A stretch of DNA of 64,000 nt from Prevotella sp. UBA4268. GTDB taxonomy: Bacteria > Bacteroidota > Bacteroidia > Bacteroidales > Bacteroidaceae. The stretch lies in NCBI GenBank assembly GCA_002395135.1, contig DGWC01000013.1, forward strand, positions 2,062 to 66,061. The letters run 5' to 3'. How positions within the stretch are numbered: the stretch's first letter is position 1; each line of letters opens with the position of its first letter. The position numbers and the translations under genes are program-made. Shown here in pieces: positions 16,519 to 24,504 of the stretch. Under the pieces are notes generated by a model. The model made no database searches. It saw nothing but the letters and a program-made list of their open reading frames with translations, and was not told the origin of the DNA.

Positions 16519-17952
16519 ATGAAAGTGAAAATGATTCTGCCTGCCTTGCAGGAAGCCGAGAGTCCATATTGGCGTCCCATCAAGTACTCGCTGTTTCCAC
16601 CTTTGGGACTTGCTACGTTGGCCGCCTATTTCCGCGACGATGACGAGGTGGAGATTGTGGACCAGCATGTGGAGCAATTGACACTTGATGATGAGCCAGA
16701 TTTGGTATGCATACAGGTGTATGTGACCAATGCCTACCGTGCCTATCGCATTGCCGACCACTATCGTCAGAAAGGTGTTTATGTGGCCATGGGCGGCCTG
16801 CATGTCACCTCGCTGCCCGACGAGGCGGCCTTGCATGCCGACACAATCTTGTTGGGACCAGGTGAGGAGGCATTTCCCCGATTTGTTAATGATCTTCGTG
16901 AAGGACATCCGCATAAACGCTATGTGGCTCGTTGGCGGTCGATAGAGAACATCCCGCCTGTCAGGCGCGACCTCATCAAGCGCGAAAAATACTTCGTTCC
17001 TAACTCACTTGTCGTGTCAAGAGGTTGTCCTCATCATTGCGACTTCTGTTATAAGGATGCCTTTTACGGCGAGGGCAAGTCATTCTATACTCAGCGTGTG
17101 GACGAGGCACTTGCAGAAATTGACCGACTGCCAGGCCGACATCTCTATTTCCTCGATGACCATCTGCTGGGTAATCCCCGTTTTGCGGCCGAACTGTTCG
17201 AGGGCATGCGTGGTATGAATCGTGTCTTCCAGAGCGCCGCCACCGTTGCTTCCGTGCTGAAGGGCGACCTGATTGAGAAAGCCGCTGAAGCCGGGCTTCG
17301 TAGTGTGTTCCTTGGCTTTGAGACATTTTCCCCAGAGAATCTCCGTTCAAGCAATAAGTTGCAAAACCTATCCAAGGACTATGTGGCAGCCGTGGAGCGG
17401 TTGCATAGTCTGGGCATCATGATTAACGGCAGTTTCGTGTTCGGCCTTGACCACGATGACAAAGATGTATTTCGTCGCACAGTGGATTGGGGCATCGAAC
17501 ATAGTATCACTACGGCTACCTTCCATATTCTCACGCCCTATCCTGGAACACGTCTGTTCCAGCAGATGGAACGCGACGGTCGCATCACATCATACGACTG
17601 GAGCAAATATGACACACGTACGGTGGTCTATAAGACCGTGGGGCTTTCAGCCGACGAACTGAAGCAAGGCTACGACTGGGCTTATAAGGAGTTCTATTCG
17701 TGGAGCAATGTTTTCCGAGCCAGTTTTGGCCATGACAATCTGAAACAGCAACTGGCACATTTGTTCTATATGGGCGGCTGGAAGAAGTTTGAACCGTTCT
17801 GGAATTTCATGATACGATACGGAAACCTCAACCGAATGCTGCCTGTCCTTGAATACTTATTGTCAAACACAAAGAGCAGAAAACCTGCTCTTTCGCCAAA
17901 GATTACTCTCACCACAAGAATGAATTCTATGGTTGGAAAAGCCGCATTATAA
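16519..17952 (+). CDS. B12-binding-domain radical SAM protein
   Basis: 477 residues. The N-terminal ~150 residues form a Rossmann-like cobalamin-binding domain (VEIVDQHVEQL, VAMGGLHVTSLPDEA, GPGEEAFPRF) without the classical DxHxxG, so base-off B12 binding is not assured. The radical SAM core follows, with the Fe-S cysteines Cys170, Cys174 and Cys177 in SRGCPHHCDFC. YFLDDHLLGNP and FGLDHDDKDVF are typical of the BchE/P-methylase-like class (COG1032). The C-terminal ~120 residues are helical and of unknown role. Members of this class perform methylations, cyclisations or ring contractions. The next gene, a metallopeptidase, starts 8 nt after its stop. Confidence 0.88.
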   Translation: MKVKMILPALQEAESPYWRPIKYSLFPPLGLATLAAYFRDDDEVEIVDQHVEQLTLDDEPDLVCIQVYVTNAYRAYRIADHYRQKGVYVAMGGLHVTSLPDEAALHADTILLGPGEEAFPRFVNDLREGHPHKRYVARWRSIENIPPVRRDLIKREKYFVPNSLVVSRGCPHHCDFCYKDAFYGEGKSFYTQRVDEALAEIDRLPGRHLYFLDDHLLGNPRFAAELFEGMRGMNRVFQSAATVASVLKGDLIEKAAEAGLRSVFLGFETFSPENLRSSNKLQNLSKDYVAAVERLHSLGIMINGSFVFGLDHDDKDVFRRTVDWGIEHSITTATFHILTPYPGTRLFQQMERDGRITSYDWSKYDTRTVVYKTVGLSADELKQGYDWAYKEFYSWSNVFRASFGHDNLKQQLAHLFYMGGWKKFEPFWNFMIRYGNLNRMLPVLEYLLSNTKSRKPALSPKITLTTRMNSMVGKAAL

Positions 17953-17960
17953 ATGAAGAT

Positions 17961-18641
17961 ATGAAAAGAAGTAGAAAAGTATTATTGTTCATTATGTGTT
18001 CGATATTTCTTGCCGTGATATTGTCAGGATTATTCCTCTCATGGCACGGAACACAAGTGGATTGTTCCACGGGCGATGAAGAGCCTGTTGAAACTCTTTG
18101 CACCTGTCCTTTAGTCAAGGTATCCCTTCAACCTTATGCAGACTTCACGCAGAAGGAAGCCCAACTGCTGAAGAATGAACTGGAAAAGCACTTGGGGATG
18201 CTGATCGGTGAAGTCGGACTTGAATATGAAGTTCTCCCCAACAAACCGCTTTCATCTGAGTTGAAGAACAACGCCGGTACCCGCTATCGAGCCGACAAGA
18301 TTATTAATTCACTGGCCAGTGATGTAGACCGTAATCACATCATTATAGCCCTGACCCACAAGGACATCTCAGTGAGTTACAAAGGCAAGTCCGATTGGGG
18401 CGTTTTAGGACTGAGTTTGATTCCCAAGAAAGCATGTGTGATTTCCTCTTACCGCGTAAAGAACCAAAAATATTTGTGGAAGGTTGCCACCCATGAGTTC
18501 ATTCACACCTGTTTCGAATATCAGCATTGCCCTGATGACAATCCGAAATGCATCATGAAAGATGCGAAGGGACATGCATATTTCTCTAACAAATCCACAC
18601 TATGTGAACAATGTAGTAAAAGAATATACGACCACTTTTAA
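17961..18641 (+). CDS. Divergent archaemetzincin-like metalloprotease, membrane-anchored
   Basis: 226 residues: an N-terminal membrane segment (about 6-27), then a domain with the archaemetzincin pattern. Zinc site: His178-Glu-x-x-His182 (HEFIH) with a third His at 189, followed by Cys190, a CIM motif and a final CEQC knuckle. The family norm is HExxHxxGxxHC-x4-CxM-x17-CxxC. Here there is one extra residue before the third His, no Gly, six residues between the cysteines and 15 before CxxC, so the site is recognisable but stretched. RYRADKIINSL and HIIIALTHKDIS match the preceding part of the family. Most relatives are soluble; this one is anchored. It lies 8 nt after the radical SAM gene. Confidence 0.75.
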   Translation: MKRSRKVLLFIMCSIFLAVILSGLFLSWHGTQVDCSTGDEEPVETLCTCPLVKVSLQPYADFTQKEAQLLKNELEKHLGMLIGEVGLEYEVLPNKPLSSELKNNAGTRYRADKIINSLASDVDRNHIIIALTHKDISVSYKGKSDWGVLGLSLIPKKACVISSYRVKNQKYLWKVATHEFIHTCFEYQHCPDDNPKCIMKDAKGHAYFSNKSTLCEQCSKRIYDHF

Positions 18642-18656
18642 TCATTTTACAAGAGT

Positions 18657-19013
18657 ATGAAACATTTATTCCTTTGCTTGATTCTCGCGCTCATGAGCGT
18701 GATGGTATCAGTGCCCGCCAGTGCAACAACTGGTAATGATGTGAAGAATATGGTGCCGCAGAACATCATTGTGAAGCAGACAACACAGTTTTCAGATGGA
18801 CGCACACTGACGCTCTACTTTAAGAAGCAGGGTAATCTGTGTGAGGTGTACTCACCCTGCAACGAGAAAGACTATGACGTAAATGATGCGAAGAAAATCC
18901 GGTCAACTAATTTCGAGGTCGTTGACAAAGTGGAAGGGAAACTCTATCGTAAGGCTACGGTGGGCGAGGTGCTGCGTGTGCTAAAGAAACTGGTGAACAG
19001 TTATGTGAAATAG
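18657..19013 (+). CDS. Small exported protein, unknown
   Basis: 118 residues with a clear type I signal peptide (about 1-23, ending VPASAT). The mature part (about 95 residues) has two cysteines (NLCEVYSPCNE) that could form a disulfide, a beta-rich middle (GRTLTLYFKKQGN) and a Lys/Arg-rich end. I recognise no family. It starts 15 nt after the metzincin gene and belongs to the same transcription unit. Because it is small, exported and follows a radical SAM enzyme and a protease, it may be their substrate or partner; this is a guess from context. Confidence 0.7.
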   Translation: MKHLFLCLILALMSVMVSVPASATTGNDVKNMVPQNIIVKQTTQFSDGRTLTLYFKKQGNLCEVYSPCNEKDYDVNDAKKIRSTNFEVVDKVEGKLYRKATVGEVLRVLKKLVNSYVK

Positions 19014-19039
19014 ACAGCAAAGACAGAAGAGTTTGGAGT

Positions 19040-19114
19040 ATGGTATATTTAGAACTTGTGCTGGTGTGCCTTTGTATAGTGGTACTCTCAGCAGTAAAGG
19101 ATGAAAGGAGATGA
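19040..19114 (+). CDS. 24-residue membrane microprotein
   Basis: ATG at 19040 is preceded by a good ribosome site (ttggag) and opens 24 codons that are almost entirely hydrophobic: VYLELVLVCLCIVVLSAV, then the charged end KDERR. The stop TGA overlaps the ATG of the L,D-transpeptidase gene (ATGA at 19111-19114), the usual sign of translational coupling. One transmembrane helix with a positive cytoplasmic end is predicted. Too short for usual gene callers. It could instead act only as a coupling leader for the next gene. Confidence 0.5.
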   Translation: MVYLELVLVCLCIVVLSAVKDERR

Positions 19115-19755
19115 CGGCAAGACAAAAGAAGTACGGATGTGTGATGGCAGTACTTCTGCTTGCTGTTGTCGTTGGCATACCAGCATTATGGTGGGCTTGG
19201 AAATACTATCAGTTGCCAGAGTTACCAGACCGCCGAAACTATAAGACCATTGAGCAGCGTGCTGATCGTGCCTTGGCTTTTGCACACCGACACAACATGA
19301 ATGAGCATTATGTGTTGTTTGTTGACTATACCATTCCTTCTGGCAAGCTCCGTCTCTTTGTCTGGGATTTTCATATACAGAGGATTGTTGCCTCCACCTA
19401 CGTCATGCATGGGCCGGGTGGTGGCAGCACCGACAAGAAACCTCGTTTCAGCAACCGTCCAGGCAGTAATTGCTCTTCTCTGGGTCGATTCCTCGTTACA
19501 AAGGATCGTGGAACCATATTAAAGCGCAGTTTCCGTCTCAAGGGTATGGATTTCGACAATCAGACTGCCTATGCACGTGGACTGATGATTCATAGTTCAA
19601 AGTGGGTTGACAGTCACTGTTGGATGGACTACATACCTCTGCATAGTCCATCCTGCCAAGGGTGCGTCACTATATCATCGCGTGGCATGTCTTATCTTTG
19701 GGAACTGATCAACAATGAAAAGAAACCACTGTTATTATGGAGTTTTGAAAGTTGA
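19111..19755 (+). CDS. L,D-transpeptidase-like protein (YkuD_2 type), membrane-anchored
   Basis: 214 residues: N-terminal anchor (about 11-30), then a murein L,D-transpeptidase-like catalytic domain of the YkuD_2 family. The substrate-side segment is YVLFVDYTIPSGKLRLFVWD; GPGGGSTDKKPRFSN and SSLGRFLV lead to the conserved His in LMIHSSKW and the catalytic Cys in SCQGCVTIS (near 185). It should act on peptidoglycan cross-links or lipoprotein attachment in the periplasm. It starts inside the stop of the 24-residue peptide, with aaaggag upstream. It is the last gene of the radical SAM operon. Confidence 0.85.
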   Translation: MTARQKKYGCVMAVLLLAVVVGIPALWWAWKYYQLPELPDRRNYKTIEQRADRALAFAHRHNMNEHYVLFVDYTIPSGKLRLFVWDFHIQRIVASTYVMHGPGGGSTDKKPRFSNRPGSNCSSLGRFLVTKDRGTILKRSFRLKGMDFDNQTAYARGLMIHSSKWVDSHCWMDYIPLHSPSCQGCVTISSRGMSYLWELINNEKKPLLLWSFES

Positions 19756-19883
19756 AAGGCTGTTATTGTTTTTATTAACTGTAAACATTCATTACATGGT
19801 GATACTATCTATGTCATTGATGGATGGAGCGATTAAATGCTGTTAAATATGCTGAAGGCACCAGTAGATTGAGAAAAAAGACG

Positions 19884-19891
19884 TATCTTTG
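19884..19891 (+). promoter_or_regulatory. -7 box of the LytTR gene
   Basis: TATCTTTG fits TAnnTTTG, 28 nt before the ATG at 19920. A -33 element at proper spacing is not clear. Confidence 0.55.
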
Positions 19892-19919
19892 CAAATAAAA
19901 ACCAAGAAACAAACGACAT

Positions 19920-20357
19920 ATGGAGTGGCTTAGAATCAAGACTTCAACACTTCTGATGCGTGTGGCTGTCGACGAAATCGTCTATGTAAAGGCTGACGGG
20001 AACTATTGCGACCTTGTGCTCATCAACGGGCGTAGTCGTAAGATGACCTTCCAGTTGCATCACTTTGAAGATAATTTCAAATTGTTGAAAAGTGCCGATA
20101 CGTTTATCCGTGTGGGTAGAAGTCTTATCGTCAACCGTCAGTATGTGCAGGTTATAGACCTCATCGATCAGACCATTACCTTTGGTGGGAAGCATCTGAC
20201 TCGCGAATTGCGCGCCGACAATCCTCACACCCATCGTCCCGACCGAAATGAAGAAGTGTCAATGGGAAGAGACATCTATATGGTTAAGGTGTCGCGTGAT
20301 GCCTTGAAGCAACTGAAAGAACAACTTGAAAACATGAAAGGAGGAGAAACGTCATGA
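19920..20357 (+). CDS. LytTR-domain DNA-binding regulator
   Basis: 145 residues made of a stand-alone LytTR domain (about 5-105) with the typical VDEIVYVKADGNYCDLVL, MTFQLHHFED and FIRVGRSLIVNRQYV segments. It lacks a receiver domain, so its activity is not set by a usual two-component relay. The last ~35 residues (KVSRDALKQLKEQLENM) look like a short coiled helix. Its stop overlaps the ATG of the membrane protein that follows, so the two are coupled. That arrangement (small LytTR plus membrane partner) suggests that the membrane protein influences the regulator or is its target. Confidence 0.87.
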   Translation: MEWLRIKTSTLLMRVAVDEIVYVKADGNYCDLVLINGRSRKMTFQLHHFEDNFKLLKSADTFIRVGRSLIVNRQYVQVIDLIDQTITFGGKHLTRELRADNPHTHRPDRNEEVSMGRDIYMVKVSRDALKQLKEQLENMKGGETS

Positions 20358-21286
20358 GTAGTGATTTCTTCGATAAGACAGGTAAGATTCTCAACAGTCT
20401 CGATAGAGAGCCAGAGATTCCAGAGTTCATCATAGAGAATGATGATGACGAAAGCCCCCGTATAGAAACAGAAAATACAAAAACGTGTGGAGCGAAATGG
20501 CTTCGTAGGGCGTTAAAGGCTTTAGCCATGGCACTGATGGTGATAGCAGCCCTCTTTGCATATAAGGCCTGGGATTATTATTATAACATAGGTGTCCCTG
20601 TTTCCACGTCTCCTGGTGAAAACATCAAGAAGTTGCAGACAGAGCCAATAAAGGAGTCGGCCGAAGTTGTTCTTTCGAGCGACAGCATCCTTGGCGTAGC
20701 ACTCGATTTCTATGCCATTCACGGCCTTCGTGCCAGTATTGAGTTTCTTGAGCCAGATACAGCCGACACGTCTGTCTTCCTCTACTGCCGTTCAGCGGAT
20801 CATCAGGCTGATGGTCAATATCTCGGTTCGCTCGTTGTTGATGGCAAAGAGCGGCAAAACGACTGCAGCCGTCTCGGTTATATGGGAATGGTGGCCAACC
20901 AGATGGTGATTGGCATTTCACGGAGCGACAAAGTGAAAGACTATTGCGTGGAGAATGGAGGATGCTTCTTCCGACAGTTCGTTCTTGTCAGCAACGGAGT
21001 GATTCCCCACCGCTTCTTCTTGCATGGAAAGGTGGAACGACGTGCTATTGGCAGGAAGGACAACACACTCTATTATATCGCGACGCGTCATAAGGAGACC
21101 TTGTGGGATTTTGCCGATGCCCTACGTGAATATGGTTTCATCGATGCCATCTATATCACGGGCGGTGATGACTATGGCTATTACAGGACATCAGATGGCG
21201 AGCGCCACGACATCGGTAATATAGCGGACTATCCACACGCGAAATGGAAAGGAATCATTCCTTGGCTTGTGTTCCGTCGAATGTGA
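20354..21286 (+). CDS. Membrane-anchored phosphodiester-glycosidase-like protein
   Basis: 310 residues: a cytoplasmic acidic N-terminus (about 1-50), one membrane segment (about 52-75), then an outside domain. The end of that domain (RRAIGRKDNTLYYIATRH, LWDFADALREYGFIDAIYI, TGGDDYGYYRTSDG) resembles the DUF2233/NAGPA phosphodiester glycosidase fold, where a conserved RTAIG and an A-x-x-LDGG occur. Here LDGG is replaced by ITGGDD, so catalysis may be altered. It is coupled to the LytTR regulator by a 4-base overlap. The identification rests on partial similarity only. Confidence 0.55.
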   Translation: MSSDFFDKTGKILNSLDREPEIPEFIIENDDDESPRIETENTKTCGAKWLRRALKALAMALMVIAALFAYKAWDYYYNIGVPVSTSPGENIKKLQTEPIKESAEVVLSSDSILGVALDFYAIHGLRASIEFLEPDTADTSVFLYCRSADHQADGQYLGSLVVDGKERQNDCSRLGYMGMVANQMVIGISRSDKVKDYCVENGGCFFRQFVLVSNGVIPHRFFLHGKVERRAIGRKDNTLYYIATRHKETLWDFADALREYGFIDAIYITGGDDYGYYRTSDGERHDIGNIADYPHAKWKGIIPWLVFRRM

Positions 21287-21308
21287 AATAACTGTGGCTG
21301 TTAAACAA

Positions 21309-21700
21309 GCGATTCTTGTGCATGAAATTGTCATGGAAAATCCGAATTAAAGGCGCTCATACATGCGATATCTGTCACAAGACAATCACTGGGCGAGAAA
21401 TACACGCGTTTTGAGACTCTTTCTACAATCTGTTGATTTACAGGTAATTACGATGGAAACAGGATTCCCTTGAACGAAGAAATCAGATGCCTGCCGATAA
21501 AACCTATGCTTTTGGGTTGCAAAAGCATAGTTTTTGGGCAGTGAAACCATAGTTTTTGAAGGGTAAAACCATAGTTTTTGCATGGAGAAAAGAGTGCTGC
21601 GGTAACGAAACTTTACATTTCCGCATTTTCAGCGCCCATTTTTCCAAAAATCAATTTCTATTTTGATGAAAACCGGCAACATGATTTTGTTGCGTTTTTT
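21309..21700 (+). repeat. Dispersed non-coding element, copy A (392 bp)
   Basis: Fills most of the 500 bp between 21287 and 21798. It aligns end to end, in the same orientation, with 46713-47125 (about three quarters identical by eye). It begins gcgattcttg, contains an array of four palindromic units (21499-21580), and ends in a short hairpin (GCAACA at 21676-21681 with TGTTGC at 21688-21693) plus six T, which could terminate the upstream LytTR operon. Copy B is 21 bp longer, the size of one array unit. No convincing coding frame. Confidence 0.8.
21499..21580 (+). repeat. Array of four imperfect palindromes (element A)
   Basis: Units at 21499-21514, 21520-21536, 21544-21558 and 21565-21580, each close to aaaccatagtttttg, with starts 21-24 bp apart (about two helical turns). 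The core AAACCATAGTTT is self-complementary at 10 of 12 positions. The short spacers (GGTTG, GGCAGTG, AAGGGTA, CATGG) reappear in element B. Confidence 0.8.
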
Positions 21701-21743
21701 CTTTGTTGCCTGCATGCAGTATGTAATAAGGTAATGTGTTTTC

Positions 21744-21774
21744 TTGGATAATTAAAGATATTTTGTTATTTTTG
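21744..21774 (+). promoter_or_regulatory. Promoter of the glucosaminidase gene
   Basis: TTG at 21744-21746, a 20-nt spacer, and TATTTTTG at 21767-21774. The coding start follows at 21799. Confidence 0.8.
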
Positions 21775-21798
21775 CAGCCGAAAATAAAAAGGCATTTC

Positions 21799-22719
21799 AT
21801 GAAGAGATTGAGCATAGCATTGCTGGCATTGCTGACGGCATACTCGTTGCATGCGCAGCAGATGCGATGGAGTGAAACGTTCCAAACCTATATTGACCAG
21901 TATAAAGACTTGGCCATTGAAGAGATGTTGCGCTACAAGATTCCTGCAAGTATCACACTGGCGCAGGGACTTTTTGAGAGTGGTGCGGGCAAGAGTGAAT
22001 TGGCTGTTAAGGGAAATAACCACTTTGGTATTAAATGTCACGGATGGACGGGACGTACCGTTCACTTTGATGATGATGCCAGTCAAGAGTGTTTTCGTGC
22101 ATACGACAATGTTTTGCAGAGTTATGAGGATCATAGCAAATTCCTTTATGGTAATCAGCGATACAGAAAATTATTCTCATTGTCATCTAAGGATTATAAA
22201 GGGTGGGCGCGCGGACTGAAAGAATGCGGCTATGCTACGAACCCTACATATGCACAGCGTCTCATCAATCTTATTGAACTATATAAACTCTATCAGTATG
22301 ACGATGCCAAGAGTTATGACAAGTTTATGGCTTCCAATTCGGGTAAGAGGACTTCAACGCCCGACGGTACGCTGCTGCATCCCATACATATCTACAATAA
22401 GAATTATTTCCTTCAGGCACGTCGTGGCGATACTTTCAAGATGATAGGTAAGGAAATTGGCATCAGTGCAAAGAAGATTGCTAAATACAACGAGCGTAAT
22501 GTGGACGACAAACTGACAGAGAATGAGGTGATCTGGCTGAAAAAGAAACAGAAGAGAGCCGACAAGGCATATCAGGGAAGACTGCATCGCGTGAAGGCTG
22601 GTGAGAGTATGTATACCATTGCGCAGTATTATGGCATCCAGTTGAAGAGCCTTTATAAGATGAACCACTTAGGTGCTGATTACCAACTTCGCATAGGTGA
22701 TCAGTTAAGAGTGAGATAA
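21799..22719 (+). CDS. Peptidoglycan glucosaminidase with LysM
   Basis: 306 residues: signal peptide (about 1-20, ending LHAQ); a glucosaminidase domain of the FlgJ/LytG type (about 30-170) with YKIPASITLAQGLFESGAGK, where the Glu of LFESGAG is the likely catalytic acid, and NNHFGIKCH; a middle linker (LHPIHIYNKNYF) and LysM-like repeats, the last at about 262-306 (HRVKAGESMYTIAQYYGI...IGDQLRVR). It cuts or trims peptidoglycan glycan strands in the periplasm. Start: the ATG at 21799 gives the signal peptide; an earlier frame start lies upstream of the promoter. It converges on the helicase gene. Confidence 0.92.
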   Translation: MKRLSIALLALLTAYSLHAQQMRWSETFQTYIDQYKDLAIEEMLRYKIPASITLAQGLFESGAGKSELAVKGNNHFGIKCHGWTGRTVHFDDDASQECFRAYDNVLQSYEDHSKFLYGNQRYRKLFSLSSKDYKGWARGLKECGYATNPTYAQRLINLIELYKLYQYDDAKSYDKFMASNSGKRTSTPDGTLLHPIHIYNKNYFLQARRGDTFKMIGKEIGISAKKIAKYNERNVDDKLTENEVIWLKKKQKRADKAYQGRLHRVKAGESMYTIAQYYGIQLKSLYKMNHLGADYQLRIGDQLRVR

Positions 22720-22758
22720 TACCTGCGTAACGGCAGCATGTAGGTATGGCGTTTTTTT
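22719..22758 (+). terminator. Terminator between convergent genes
   Basis: ATACCTGC (22719-22726) pairs with GTAGGTAT (22740-22747) at 7 of 8 positions, followed by seven T at 22752-22758. A second hairpin for the + strand lies just inside the 3' end of the opposing gene (CAGGTCAG at 22759-22766 with CTGGCCTG at 22773-22780, then T7). Confidence 0.65.
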
Positions 22759-22762
22759 CAGG

Positions 22763-24499
22763 TCAGTTCTTGCTGGCCTGAAGTTTTTTTATTCTGCGCA
22801 AAGCCTCGGGAGCCGTGGGATATAATTGCAAGGCTTTGTTGTAGTTGGCAATGGCAGCGTCGGTCATGTGCTCTTTTTCGCATTCCTTTCCCAACATGAT
22901 GTATTCTACAGCCAGACGTTTCAGCATTTCATCCATGCGCTTGCGTTCGGCAATCAGCATATCCTTTTCCTGTCTGAGTAAGTTTATCGTGTTCAGTTTT
23001 CTGCGGATGAGACGCTTGGCAGCAGGTTTCTCTATGTCGTAACGGCTGTGAATGGCAACGAAAAACTGTTTGAGAAACTGGTCGAAGTCACCTGCATCAA
23101 AGGCCATGGCCGCATCGTGGTAAGCCTTGTCGGCCTTGCTTTCAGACAAAGCGGCGGCTATGACGTGGTCGTTGTTGTATTGTCGTGCAAACTGTTTTAC
23201 TTCCGGTCTCACGAAAACATGCTCACGGCGGATGGGTTCGGTGAGCGACATTCCGTTGAGCGATGTGCAACGAGACAAGGCAACATAAGTCTGTCCACCG
23301 GCGAATATGCCTCCAGAGAAATCAATGACTACCTGGCGGAAGGTCAGTCCCTGACTTTTGTGAATGGTCATGGCCCATGCCAGACGTATGGGAAACTGGA
23401 TGAACACCCCGATTTCCTCTTCTTCAATCTTCTGTTCCTTTTCATTAAAGGAGTATCTCACATTGCTCCAGTGCTCTTGTTCCACCTCATGCTCGTTCCC
23501 GTCTTCTGTGATGACGTAGATGACACCAAGTTCTTCGTCGATGGCTTCAACTATGCCGAGCGTTCCGTTCACCCATCTTCTGTCAATGTCATTCTTGATA
23601 AAAACAATCTGAGCACCGGGCTTTACGTACAGTTCCATCTGGGTCGGCAGGCTGCTCTCTGGGAATTCGCCCTTAATAATACCTTTGAAACAGGTGGGTT
23701 CTCCAGGAAGTTCCTGTAAATGCTTATCATTGATGTAGTCTACCTGGTCTCTGCGTGATGACAGCGTAATGGCCAACTGGTTGTTGTCTTCTTTCAGAGG
23801 TTTGCCTACGCGGGAATTCAGCATCTGCAAATCGGGTTGCGACACTTCGCTCATTCTGATGTGATCGAGAATGGACAGAAACAGCGGGTCTCTTTGCCTA
23901 TATACCTTTTTCAGTTCTACGCAAACCAGTTGGAAATCGCGGAAAACATGGGCATCAAAGAAGAACGCATTCGAATAGAAGGGAGACAAGAACTGGCGGT
24001 CTTCTTCCTTGAAGACGGGTTCCAACTGATAGACATCTCCCACAAGCAGCAACTGCTTACCGCCAAACGGCTCGCGCATGTTACGGTTGTATATGCGCAG
24101 CACTTTGTCGATAAAGTCGAGAATGTCGGCTCTCACCATACTGATCTCGTCAATAATAATGAGTTCCAGTTCTTGCAGGATTTTTCTTTTCTCACCGTTA
24201 TAACGCAACGTATCGCGGATATTGCGTGCATTAAATCGGGTGTCGTTGGGCAGGAGAGGGTGGAAGGGCAGTTTGAAGAAACTATGCAGTGTGCTTCCAC
24301 CCACATTGATGGCTGCAATCCCGGTGGGAGCGAGTACCACGTGCTTCTTTTTCGTATGTTTGCAGATGTATCTTAGGAAAGTGGATTTACCCGTCCCTGC
24401 CTTTCCTGTAAGGAAAAGGGAGCGACGGGTATACTCAATAATCTGCAACGCTTGTTGTAATTCTTTATTGTCTAAGTCAATCTGCTCTATATCGTTCAC
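22763..24499 (-). CDS. Pif1/RecD-like helicase with C-terminal TPR-like tail
   Basis: 578 residues. Superfamily 1 helicase motifs in order: Walker A GKAGTGKST (about 36-44), motif Ia VLAPTGIAAINVGGSTLHSF, Walker B LIIIDEISM, GDVYQLEPVF (motif III), and near the end of the core WAMTIHKSQGLTF and VALSRC (motifs V and VI). These are typical of Pif1-like 5'-3' DNA helicases. The last ~100 residues carry a coiled, Lys/Arg/Glu-rich part and one TPR-like helix pair (AIANYNKALQLYPTAPEALR). The start is GTG at 24499, five bases after the PBP1A stop, so it is probably co-translated with that gene. Confidence 0.88.
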   Translation of the reverse strand: MNDIEQIDLDNKELQQALQIIEYTRRSLFLTGKAGTGKSTFLRYICKHTKKKHVVLAPTGIAAINVGGSTLHSFFKLPFHPLLPNDTRFNARNIRDTLRYNGEKRKILQELELIIIDEISMVRADILDFIDKVLRIYNRNMREPFGGKQLLLVGDVYQLEPVFKEEDRQFLSPFYSNAFFFDAHVFRDFQLVCVELKKVYRQRDPLFLSILDHIRMSEVSQPDLQMLNSRVGKPLKEDNNQLAITLSSRRDQVDYINDKHLQELPGEPTCFKGIIKGEFPESSLPTQMELYVKPGAQIVFIKNDIDRRWVNGTLGIVEAIDEELGVIYVITEDGNEHEVEQEHWSNVRYSFNEKEQKIEEEEIGVFIQFPIRLAWAMTIHKSQGLTFRQVVIDFSGGIFAGGQTYVALSRCTSLNGMSLTEPIRREHVFVRPEVKQFARQYNNDHVIAAALSESKADKAYHDAAMAFDAGDFDQFLKQFFVAIHSRYDIEKPAAKRLIRRKLNTINLLRQEKDMLIAERKRMDEMLKRLAVEYIMLGKECEKEHMTDAAIANYNKALQLYPTAPEALRRIKKLQASKN

Positions 24500-24504
24500 G
24501 AATG

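Noticed and set aside
21499..21580. CRISPR array
   Set aside because: Units are only 15-17 bp, gaps are 5-8 bp and the gap sequences are reused; no cas genes are near. The same holds for 46903-47005.
21386..21583. Minus-strand small frames across the palindrome arrays (also 46872-47057)
   Set aside because: The repeat spacing (20, 23, 23, 21 in element B) does not keep one frame, and the two translations do not align along their length, so coding is unlikely.
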